The translations under genes were made by a program, and so were the position numbers. 64,000 bases of DNA from Brienomyrus brachyistius (taxonomy: Eukaryota > Chordata > Actinopteri > Osteoglossiformes > Mormyridae): positions 21,641,019 to 21,705,018 of the forward strand of contig NC_064539.1 in assembly GCF_023856365.1 (NCBI RefSeq), in the 5' to 3' direction. The first letter of the stretch is position 1, and every line of letters starts with the position of its first letter. The notes under the pieces are model-generated. The model saw only the letters and a list, made by a program, of their open reading frames with translations. It did not search any database and was not told the origin of the DNA. Positions 1 through 10,480 of this stretch are shown piece after piece.

Positions 1-185
1 CAAGCGGGGCGGTGAGTGAGGAGCGGACGACCAAACCCAAGAGCTCCTCCGCTCATCACTGCATCCAGTGAACCTCTAAACCCCCCCCCCCCAAAATGTG
101 CAAACACCTCCTGAAGTAGCACGTGAAGGACGCACAAAGGTTAGCATCCCTGGCAGTGAAGTAGAGAAAACACCTAGAGCCTTAC

Positions 186-3100
186 ATCGCTGCCGGCCGT
201 GAGGACCTTGGATAAGATCACCCGAGCGAGTCCGTCGCGACTGTAGTCCAGCGTGGTGACGGTCAGCTTCAGGAGAAGCTCTTGGTTCTTCAGCGAGCAC
301 AGGCTGAGAAGGCTGGGGAGACGACAAGCCCAAAGTGTCAGTTCAGAAACCGTAAGCCACAATACTAGCTCCTCTCTGAGAGGTACAAGGAACTCCTAAA
401 AGGTACTATACTAGGGGTCAAATGGGAAGAATGAAGGCCCACCACTGGAAGACGCCACATTTTTCCAGTGTTTTGACTCCGATGGGGTGGGCAGACAGGG
501 TGCCAATGAACAGGAAGTAGTGTTGACTGAGTGTAGTGAGCAGGCCGTTGTTCTGGAGGCTACGGTCGGCCTTCAGCCCCGAGCAAGACGACAGCCACTG
601 CACCATGTCCCTCAGCAGCTCCTCTAGGTACGCCTGGCCCTCCTGGGAAGGTCAGATGTTAGCTGAGACTGGCCAAAGGCAGTTCCTGTCAGCTAATCCA
701 ACACTCAGACGGGAAAAGCCTTCACCTCATCCGACTCCAGCAGGAACTCTATGAACTGGCAGCCAGTCACTGTGAGCTGCCTTGCCTTGCTGTGGTCCAG
801 CTCCAGGCTAGTGAACAGCTTGCTGCTGGGCTTGTAGAAGTACAGCAGCCTGCGAACAAACCTGTATGGGGGCAGTTGTCACATGACAGTGAAGGAATCT
901 GAAAGGGTCACACGGCCACATGAGAATGACTTTCATGAAGATGGTGACTAACTTCACCACGGGAGATCAACACAATTCAGGGCGACACTCACTTGTGTAT
1001 CTGTTCGTCTTTGTTGCTCCGGAGGTTGACATTCGGCCACTACACAGAGAAGGGAAGATACGTCATCCGTGTGATGACCATAACTGATCATTAAACACCA
1101 CAGATGTCTACAATACTATGGGTGTATTTTCGTACCTTCAGGATAGTGGAGATCAGAACCCAGTTCCAATCCAGGTTCTGCTTGTGGTTCAGAATCTGAC
1201 TATCTTTCAGGTTCATCAAAAGGGCCTCCTCAGTATCCTGCAAGTGCAGAGTGTGTGACGACAGAAAACCCAGATTCATATGGAGATCCAAATGCTGACA
1301 CTGTTCTGTACTATGGGTCTGGACAGTAAAGCAAGGTCACCTTGATGAGGTATATGTCCCTGGAAGCCCGAGGGTGCTGCTCTGCGGAGCAGCGGGAGGC
1401 TGTGGACTTGCGCAGGATGTGATCAAGGTACAGGCTGCTGGGTCTGGGTCCCCGCTTCTTCCTCTCGTGGAAACACTTCAAGTGATTCACGGCCACACTT
1501 GCCCGCCTACAGCCACACGGACCATGGAGACACGCATGACGAACGGCCCTTCAGAGAGGTGAACTCGGCTGGACAACAGCAGGACCAGATGATCCCGGAT
1601 CAAGGGACTTACATGCGCTTCTCCTGGCCGACATCGAAGGAGGCGGCCATGTTCATTAGTGTGGGCAGGCAGTGTAAATGGTGGCTATGAGACTGTGGGA
1701 GGATAGTGTTGGCCTGTAAGGAGTACAAATCAAGGAATGGGCTGAGTATTTCCACAGAAATGAGAGCCGGCGATGTGAAACTGTGAGTCACAGAATAGTA
1801 CCATGTGGAGGAGCTCCCCCAGGAGAATGGTGGCTCGGACTGAGATCTGGTCGTCGCTGCTGGTGATGACCTCCACCAGACCCTGAGCCAAGGACAGCGT
1901 GTAAAGACAATGGCAGCAACAGGGACTCAAACAAAACAAGCAAGGTCAACGTCAAGTTTAACAATTGTTTTCTAAGAAAGACGCAGATTAAATGCAGCGA
2001 TGTTGGTGCTGGTCCAAAAACCCAGTAAAGGCACATATAAATAATTCTTAGATGATTCACACACAGTAACCATGGTGACATGCCCTACCTCTAACAGGCC
2101 ATTGTTTATGAAAGCACACAGCACCAGAGCAAGATAATTGTCCATCAGGTCAGGCCTGAACAGGAAAACCAAAGAAAAAGCGGAAATTAGCAAGAAGTTC
2201 GATGAAACACAGGGACCTGGTTTCTGGATGTTCTGTAGGCATCCATAGGAGCCTTACCGTGACCTTGCTCGATGTGGAAGGATGGTCTTTGCTTCTGACG
2301 CCACAAAGCCATCAGACAACCTCCAGCTATCCTGGTACCGGCTGGGGTCTAGAGCAGGAATTAGCACACCAACTGTTAGCGAGACACTTAAGGGTGGAAA
2401 CACGGAAACAGCAGCGAAGCTGAACAAGCCCTTACACATCAACGAACGGCTGCAACCCTCAGTAGGACTCACCCACACTCAGCAGAGCCTCCATGAAGTC
2501 CCGGGTTACCACGGGAACAGGAAGGCGGAATATGTCGTACATCACCTCCAGCAGGCTTTTCTGTGGGAGAACCAGGGGAGCCCAGGTCAAACGAGTCACT
2601 AGCCCCAACTAGGGAGCCATGTCCTACTGTGACGTTAGCAGTGGATACAGCGACAAATCAGTCAGGTAAACCAATACAACGTGCCAGCAGGCATCTCCCA
2701 TCTCCCACTTACCCTGACATCCATGTTTGGTATGCAGAGCAAGCCAATCAGCGAGACGATTCCGGAGTTGCCTGATTTGCACAGGTTAATGATCCCTGGG
2801 GCAAGAGGGAATATTGAATTGAGGAGACCTCTAAAGGCAGCGTTTGCAGTGGCTCCTATGCGTCTATATGAACTGATTCTATCAGAACGTAGACGGCCAC
2901 AATGAAACCAGTCAGACACCTGCTCACCTGACCAGGACCGGAAGGACGCTACGATAGCCATCCTGCTAGCTAGGAAGCGTGCCTCTCTGTCCTCCCTATG
3001 GCAAATGGTGACAGCCAGTCAGAGAGAGGCCAGATGGCTGGCATTCCTACCCCTTGACTCTGCCCAGCCCTGTGCCAATAGACCTACTTGAGCTGCCCAT

Positions 3101-6100
3101 CAGCCGTGTCTGGGTTGTGTCTGTAGTGGAAGTCCGTGTAAGGTGCCAGGATTTGCTGGAAGGAACAAGCGAGCACTCAGAATAGTGGGCGGGTTTTCGC
3201 ATGTCAACCACGCATGGGGGTGGAAGAGGGTGCGGGACCGGTACCTCCAGCTCCACATCAGAGCGAACATAGTGCCGTGTGTGGGGGTGGTTGAGCAGAT
3301 GCAGGACGGTGGTGACGAGGGCCTCGTTGATGCGGCTCAGCTGACAGTCGATGACGTTCTTCAAGATGGTGCTGAGACCGCCCCTCTGTGCCACCACCTC
3401 GGGGTTCTTCAAGGCTGAACGGAATGAGGACACCATCAGGCTGAATCTCAGTCCACCCACTACACCCTGCAGAGGGGCGTCCAGCCCACACCAAGTGCTA
3501 CGGAGCGGGAGTGGAGTATAAAAACCTCCGATAGCGAGTCTGCAGCGATGCCGGCTCAAACTCCATGCTACTCCCTTGCTGTTGCAGGACATCAAGCATG
3601 GAGGGAATATAATATAAATGTAAGTAGCTCCTTTCCACCGGTTTCCCCAATTGTGTGATTTGTTGTACACAAATATTTGTTCATTGTTTAATGCTGCCTT
3701 TACAACCAAAACAGTAATCTGAGAATAATATGGAAAATGAAATTGTTGCTTCAGTTTAAAATATTTTTTTTTTAGATTTTCTTTGTAAAAATCCTGTTTG
3801 TGAAGCTGTAAATATTTTTGCAAATGAATATATTCTAAGCTCTCAAATCACTCTTTCCCATTACAATATGCAGGATGAAGAGTATGTGCAGTTGTAAACA
3901 GTGATATAAAATAACAGCAAACGCAATGAGATCATCTGTCGGCATCCAGGACAGGTGCTTCCTGTTTCGGGGGGGGCACCCCAAAGTTTGCCTGCCTCTT
4001 CATACCCTTCCGCTCAATCTGGGGAACCCTCTATAGCTGCAAGTGTGACTTCACACAAAGCGTCACTCCATAGTGAAGTGCTAGTGAGTAGGGATGGGTT
4101 TGAGATTCAGCCAGAAGCTCATTTCATGGAAAAGACAGTGGACCAGAGCCATGACACCCACCCAGCTCACAGATGGTAGCCAGGCAGGCGCGCACCATGC
4201 GATCACGCTCCTGCAGGCCATCGTTGCCCACAGCGATTAGGGAGTTGGTGATGGAGCTGGGGAATAGCAGCGCATTCACGGTGATCATCTGCAGGGGGCG
4301 GCAAAAGCAAAAGAATCAGAACCACTAGGTAACATGGCAGCCAACTTGAGAACATACATTCTTAGAGTTTGCCAAACAGTTCAGGATTTATTCAGCACTA
4401 AACTAAAAGAGACATACAGTCCTAATAGGTCTTCTGGCATGCAGTCCTACCACCCAGGACAGCCTGAGACACACTGTAACCACATGGGACAAACTGGGAC
4501 ACATCACTACCACTAGGGGGCAGCCCAGAACACACTCTTATCATGGGAAACAAACTCCAACCACCCAGGACAGCCTGGAACACACTTCAACCACTAGGGG
4601 GCAGCCCAGAACACACTGCAACCACTGGGGGGCAGCCCAGAACACACTGCAACCACTGGGGGGCAGCCCAGAACACACTCTTATCATGGGAAACAAACTC
4701 CAACCACCCAGGACAGCCTGGAACACACTTCAACCACTGGGGGGCAGCCCAGAACACATTGCAACCACTGGGGGGCAGCCCAGAACACACAGCAACCACT
4801 GGGGGGCAGCCCAGAACACACTGCAACCACTGGGGGGCAGCCCAGAACACACTCTTATCATGGGGAACAAACTCCAACCACCCAGGACAGCCTGGAACAC
4901 ACTGCAACCACTAGGGGGCAGCCCAGAACACACTGCAACCACTAGGGGGGCAGCCCAGAACACACTGCAACCACTAGGGGGGCAGCCCAGAACACACTGC
5001 AACCACTAGGGGGGCAGCCCAGAACACACTGCAACCACTGGGGGACAGCCCAGAACACACTGCAACCACTGGGGGGCAGCCCAGAACACACTCTTATCAT
5101 GGGGAACAAACTCCAACCACCCAGGACAGCCTGGAACACACTGCAACCACTAGGGGGCAGCCCAGAACACACTGCAACCACTAGGGGGGCAGCCCAGAAC
5201 ACACTCAGACCACCTGTGAAAGCACAACACACACTATAACCACCCAGAACAGTATGGGATGGCATCTTACCTTGCGCACCAGTCTCAGGGCCTGTGTCCG
5301 CTCCACCTCATTGCTCTGTTGTATGTCAATGCACCTGGGAGGGAAAGCTCAGATGGAACAAAACCAAGTCTCTCACCCTAACCAACTGCAAAAAGTGAAC
5401 CAAATAGGAAGGTGGGACCACTGATGCCCTGTCACTCACCTGGCAATCAGGTAGTCTACCTGTAGTCGAAGCACCTTCTGAAGGACACTGGTATCACGGA
5501 TGAGGTAGCGCAGCGCCCGCAGACCTGCTGCCCGTACCTCCTTGGCCTCATTGAGCAGTGCCAGCCGCAGGCTGAAGGACAGAGGGGCAGAGTCAGACGC
5601 CTGCGGACAGGGCTGGTAGAGCATGGCAAACAGAGCAGTGCATCCCTTCACCACAGGGGGCGCCGCTGCACCCTTCACCCCAGAGGACTCACCACATGAT
5701 GATCTCTTCATACGTAAACCCAAACTTCTCCTCATTGTGGCCAACACTGCAGAGAAGCTGCAAGCATGAGAGAAATGTTGTGAGGGAACCAGACAACCAT
5801 CAGCCATCCTGAGACTGTGCTGACAGACAGGGTTGGTGTACAAACAGTAAGGAACCTCCACCCCACCAACAGAAGGACAGGGAGGCCCAACAATGCGATC
5901 ATCTTTATCCAAATAGCAGGTCGGTTAAAGGTAACACTCCTGTAGTCACGCACCTTAATAAAGTTGTTGAGGTGGCCCAGTTTCCTCATGTTGGTGACGC
6001 CTTGTGGTCTGGCCACATTCTGCAGGATCTCACGCAGGTTATCACCAGGGTCTGAGGAAGGAGAAGAGCTGAAAAGGTGGCTGAAGAGAGAGTCATGCTG

Positions 6101-9100
6101 TACAAAAGCAGCAGAAGAATTTTGGACTATCGGATGCTTGAATGAACCGAGCTGAGGTGACCAGGTCGCGCCTGGCTGGGGTTCAGTGACCAGGTCGTGC
6201 CTGTCTGAGGTTCACTGACCAGGTCATATCTGTCTGAAGTTCACTGACCAGGTCGCGCCTGGCTGGGGTTCACTGACCAGGTCGCGCCTGGCTGGGGTTC
6301 ACTGACCAGGTCGCGCCTGGCTGGGGTTCACTGACCAGGTCGCGCCTGGCTGGGGTTCACTGACCAGGTCGCGCCTGGCTGGGGTTCACTGACCAGGTCG
6401 CGCCTGGCTGGGGTTCAGTGACCAGGTCGCGCCTGGCTGGGGTTCAGTGACCAGGTCGCGCCTGGCTGAGGTTCACTGACCAGGTCGCGCCTGGCTGAGG
6501 TTCAGTGACCAGGTCGCGCCTGGCTGGGGTTCAGTGACCAGGTCGCGCCTGGCTGGGGTTCAGTGACCAGGTCGCGCCTGGCTGGGGTTCAGTGACCAGG
6601 TCGCGCCTGGCTGGGGTTCAGTGACCAGGTCGCGCCTGGCTGGGGTTCAGTGACCAGGTCGCGCCTGGCTGGGGTTCAGTGACCAGGTCGCGCCTGGCTG
6701 ATGTTCACTGACCAGGTCGCGCCTGGCTGGGGTTCACTGACCAGGTCGCGCCTGGCTGGGGTTCACTGACCAGGTCGCGCCTGGCTGGGGTTCAGTGACC
6801 AGGTCGCGCCTGGCTGGGGTTCAGTGACCAGGTCGCGCCTGGCTGAGGTTCACTAATCAGATCGTGTCTGACTGGAGTTCACTGACCAGGTGACACATGC
6901 CTGAGGTTCACTGAGCATATTGCGTCTGGCTGGGGTTCACTGACCACATCGCGTTTGGCTGGGGTTCACTGACCAGGTCATACCTGCCTTTCCTACTGAC
7001 AAAGAAAGACGACTTGTACAGGAGGAAGGCCAGTCTCCGGTCATGGACACATATTTAACCACAGGCTGAAAAAAACAGAAGCTACAAAAAGGAACCTTAT
7101 ATCCAGGTCACAGAGGCGGATTACAAAAAGTGATGCAGTCATAGACGACCTCATGCGCACCAAATCCATATCTAACATCTCATAGCACAGAGAGAGTGCC
7201 CCAGTACTGCAACAAAGACAAGGCCCTCCCTTGTGGAAAGTCCAGTATCGTCACAAGCCTTGCATCAGGTATTCCTTACATCCCTGATGCAAATGATCAT
7301 GTGAGCCAGAGTACTGACCACTGAGGGCTGAGGGATTCAACCAAACCTCCCCTCTCACGCAGTAATCTGTCCAATGTCGGGTGAAAGTTCTGTTATCTTT
7401 CATAAACAACTCTAAAAGCCGACTTCCTCCATAGCGTGGGGTAAAGAAAATTACGGAGAACTCCCCCCCCCCCCCTACTGCAGCACGAAGGCTGTGAGGT
7501 CATCATTCCAGCGTTCCTGAAGCACTAAGTCAGCTGGTATGAGGTCCAAGCGCGCACAGAGACCAGGCGTCTCATGTTACCTTACGGAATAGTCTACTTT
7601 TCCTCACTGGCCTCTGAACATTTAAGGCATGAATTCACAGACGCTCTGCCAGAGCCCTCTGTCGCTTCTCTCACCTGGAACAGTTTAATCACTCTCATGC
7701 CCCAAATATGCGAGGCCTTGCCAGCACGCTGCAGGCAGGGTGTCAGGAAAATCCAGGCAGCGGCAACCGACACATCGAGTCTGCTGTGCTGGATCAAGTC
7801 GATCTCTTCAAGCTCTGGGCACCATCAGATTACACAATGTTTTTAATATCCCCATTCAGGATTAGAATGGATGGGTAATGCCCCAAGGTAGTGGCCCATG
7901 GATAAGTTAACAGGCCCAACACCCACATAGGGTCTGTTCTACTAACACTGGTTTGTTTACTTCATATTCAAATACATGTCAAAGTTGTTTCAGTTAAAAG
8001 GTCAGTCACTACTCCCCTACTGCTATATGGTGCCAATGGATGCCAACACCTGTCATACCACCCTGAGTGGAAACTCAACAACTGAGCTGGTGAGAGAAAC
8101 AGGCTGCCAATCTCACCAGACTAGCCAGTGGAAACTACCATGAACATGGAAAGGAGCCTGGGATCATGTGCCGAGACCATACCAAGCAGAGGTTACAGGT
8201 CCACGTGCTTCAGGTGTAAGGTCAGCGCATCAGGATGCTACTGTGCATTCAGCAGCAACACCCGCATGGTGGATCAGTCCACCTTACGAGTCAAGAGGCT
8301 AAACACAGCAACTTGCAAACCTGCACCGTGCGCCACAAACAGGAGGTAAGCACAGGAAGAGCATCCTTAAGGTGGAACGGCTGCAGGTTTATTTTCAGAC
8401 TCAAAACAAAAGCTGCACCTTTCACAAAGGAGATGTGGGACATGTAGGAAACACGGGGAGGAACAGAAAGTGGAGCACTGCGCTGGAACAGAGAGTGTAA
8501 GAGAAGCAGGCCACAGCATGCCCACCGATTACAGGAAGATTCCACCTTTAATTTCCCTGCTGACCCCATCTGTCCTCCTTCCCTCCCTATGTTGCCACAC
8601 CCCTCCCCTTCCACCCCCTCCTGCCCAGTCAGCAAACCACCCTCCCTTACTCACTTTCCCTCCAGACCGTCAGCATTCCAGAAAGCAGTGCAGAAACACA
8701 CACATTCACACACAGACCTGTACTCATATCGTTGTGGGGACTCTCTATTCATTTTTATGGGCAAAACCCTAATCCCAAAAATGACAACCTTAACCCTTAA
8801 CCAGCCCTAACCTCAACCATAAATAACTAAACCAAATAAAGTCATTTGGCATTTTTAGTTTTTTCATTGCAGTCACAGGTTTTTTTTTTTTATATATAAA
8901 CGTGAAATTTGAACAAAGTCAAAATAACAGGTTATTACATTGTGGGGACATCTGGGCCCCACAATGTAATGTATACCTGGACTACACGCATGCACACACA
9001 TGCATGCATGGCACATACCCAAATTTCACTCTCAATTGGTTGGTTTAGTTCACTTCAATTCCATCTGAGCTTAGTGCTTTAATATTGCAGTAACAGTCAT

Positions 9101-10379
9101 TTAGAGACGCCGGAATGATTACTTGGACACACTGTCCAAAAGGAAGACAAATCAGTAACTGACACTGACTCTCTTAGCGGAGCGTCCACTGTGGCCGAGA
9201 AGTCAGAGAATTCACCGGCTAACTTATTTTCTTCAGTTAAACAAACACACGCCTCCTGCACGAGAGCACGGATGCGGACAAGTCATCTTCACTGGTGTCT
9301 TTATGCCAACGATCAATCGTCACACACACATACCCTGGCTTTGCCCTATACTGGTCACATATACTAATTCAGCCTTCCATTTTTATACTGGTCTTGCACA
9401 CAGACCAAGCTTTCTATCCATAAACCATATACAATCACAGAACCCTGAATGCAGTAAACCAGGGTAGGGGAACCTGATCCATGGAGGGCTGGTGTGGGTG
9501 TAGGTTTTTGGGATGACCTCTCAATCAGCCAATGATAAAGTAGTGGTTTAAACTTCTGTGCTGGAGACCTACTGTTATTGGCTGATTGAAAACCCGCACC
9601 CATATTAGCCATCTATGGGTCAGGTTCCCCACCCTTGCAGTAAACGGAATAACGAGTCAATTTACAGTTAGGATGACTGTAAATAGTTATAATTTCTTGC
9701 GGTGTCTAACCAGTAAGTGGCTGCACTGTGCGACGGTATTTAAAGAGCAGGCCACTGATAACGTTAAAAATATTCCCCAATCGCGGATGGATGAAACCTC
9801 GTTGGGCCCTCAAGTAGCCGGCGCATCTGACAGACCCGCCCACACCAGGCGGTCCTGGGGTTTCACACGGATATGGACCGCAACTCCACTGCACATGAAC
9901 GGTCTGTCCAAGACGTGGACCAATCCCCCTGGACATACAAAAACCGTCCCTACCTAGGTTTACCCCAGACCATAAGCCGCCCGGCAGCACAATCAGAAAG
10001 GTGACCGCACCATATATCCATCACTGGCTTGAGATCCGAATGGTCCGGCGCGGTGTGAACGGAGAGGGCCTGCATTCAGGAACCAACCTAACGCTTAGAT
10101 GTCCGCCGGCCCTTCCAGTCCCCTACAGTGTCCCCAGTTTGACTGTCACTCTTACCTCTACTGAGATCGAGCGGTACGTTCTCCTCCCCGCTGTCATTCC
10201 GACCTGTCAAAACACACAGTGCAGTCCACAGTGAGATCACAAGGACAGTTGAGAGCTGCAAAGTACATATCAGGATCTACGGTCACCGTCCGGCGTGGTT
10301 CTGGTTCAGGGGGGCACAGCCCCAACTTACCTCGCATCCGAAGGCTTCGGATCTGACGGCCGCGGATGCTGACCGCCAT
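186..10379 (-). CDS. RICTOR: RICTOR, mTORC2 scaffold subunit (5' part: 22 coding exons, codons 1-726)
   Basis: RICTOR is the scaffold subunit that defines mTOR complex 2, which phosphorylates AKT, SGK and PKC kinases. Exons: 10379-10331, 10203-10156, 6051-5954, 5757-5693, 5571-5440, 5334-5271, 4288-4162, 3414-3245, 3155-3088, 2995-2928, 2795-2713, 2560-2473, 2348-2258, 2155-2089, 1882-1802, 1713-1613, 1506-1341, 1237-1136, 1039-993, 861-726, 642-443 and 312-186. All have AG/GT borders, and summed phases give exactly 726 codons. The start MAVSIRGRQIRSLRMRG parallels the family N-terminus. Hallmark stretches are NMRKLGHLNNF, LRLALLNEAKEVRAAGLRAL, VIDCQLSRINEAL, DSWRLSDGFVASEAKTILPH and NNGLLTTLSQHYFLFIGTL. 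These form the N-terminal armadillo/HEAT region. The human protein is about 1,700 aa, so over half of the gene lies before position 1; no further exon is visible at 1-185. No frame breaks were seen. Confidence 0.97.
4445..5250. repeat. Minisatellite with nested higher-order units (RICTOR intron)
   Basis: About 800 bp of tandem repeat between the RICTOR exons at 5334-5271 and 4288-4162. The basic unit is about 32 bp, with the core CACTAGGGGGCAGCCCAGAA followed by CACACTGCAAC. Every four to seven units it is interrupted by a different block, TCTTATCATGGGRAACAAAC plus a CCAACCACCCAGGACAGCCT segment. These blocks start near 4538, 4680, 4853 and 5092. The array therefore has a composite, higher-order structure. 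Copies at both ends are degenerate. Long open frames occur on both strands only because the array lacks stop codons. Confidence 0.93.
6150..6988. repeat. 29-bp minisatellite, about 28 copies (RICTOR intron)
   Basis: Tandem array with consensus TGGGGTTCASTGACCAGGTC followed by GCGCCTGGC, 29 bp per unit. The central copies are nearly identical, differing mainly at one C/G position, while the outer copies at 6150-6240 and 6840-6988 are diverged. This is the usual pattern of a homogenised minisatellite core. It lies in the large RICTOR intron between coding exons 2 and 3, about 100 bp from the exon 3 acceptor. Each unit contains a CpG-bearing GGTCGCGCC and an imperfect inverted repeat GGTTCASTGACC. 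Confidence 0.95.
8728..8985. repeat. Dispersed repeat with TTGTGGGGAC ends
   Basis: The segment begins CGTTGTGGGGACTCTC and ends with the palindrome CATTGTGGGGACATCTGG plus GCCCCACAATGTAATG. Between them is a TTAACCCTTAACCAGCCCTAACC stretch (CCCTAA-like) and an AT-rich centre. Related TGTGGGGAC or GTCCCCACA blocks occur at about 26658-26740, 41690-41885, 51575-51760 and 51995-52090. I read this as one interspersed non-coding repeat family. Its class is not determined. Confidence 0.7.
9460..9637. mobile_element. hAT-like non-autonomous element (MITE) with 8-bp target duplication
   Basis: A 178-bp element with imperfect terminal inverted repeats: the left end starts CAGGGTAGGGGAACCTGA, and the right end read in reverse starts CAAGGGTGGGGAACCTGA. 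The sub-terminal parts also pair (CAATCAGCCAAT against ATTGGCTGATTG). It is flanked by an exact 8-bp direct repeat CAGTAAAC at 9452-9459 and 9638-9645. An 8-bp duplication and CAGGG-type ends are typical of hAT transposons. It has no coding capacity. Confidence 0.85.
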
Positions 10380-10480
10380 GTTTCCAGGGGCATTCACAAC
10401 ACCGGAAACATCGCGAAATATCGCGAGAGAAAATCTGCGGCGCGTACGTGCGGGCGTACTTCGTGCCAGCGTGGGCTCTC
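10380..10480 (-). promoter_or_regulatory. RICTOR promoter-proximal CpG region with TATCGCGAGA and ETS-like motifs
   Basis: Directly upstream of the RICTOR start codon the sequence turns CpG-rich, with CGCGAAATATCGCGAGA and GCGGCGCGTACGTGCGGGCG. TATCGCGAGA at 10419-10428 is one base from the TCTCGCGAGA promoter element known from vertebrate CpG-island promoters. ACCGGAAAC near 10401-10409 is an ETS-type site. No TATA box is placed convincingly. The transcription start is not determined. Confidence 0.5.

Larger units (their letters stand above)
6989..10155. other. Rest of RICTOR intron 2, no further exon seen
   Basis: About 3.2 kb of intron between the minisatellite and RICTOR exon 2 (10203-10156). 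I see no exon with coding similarity. It contains a C-run near 7461-7474, a palindrome-ended dispersed repeat near 8728-8985 and a hAT-like MITE at 9460-9637, all listed separately. The open frames here, such as one at 7574-7846, show no recognisable protein and no splice context, and I treat them as chance. Confidence 0.7.

Noticed and set aside
1..185. Search for the next RICTOR exon at the window edge
   Set aside because: No sequence resembling the expected continuation (human CRLYATKHL region) is visible. The next exon must lie outside the window.
4543..5265. Overlapping 90-123 aa frames on both strands
   Set aside because: They are products of the minisatellite, which happens to lack stops in several frames. 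There is no start context or conservation.
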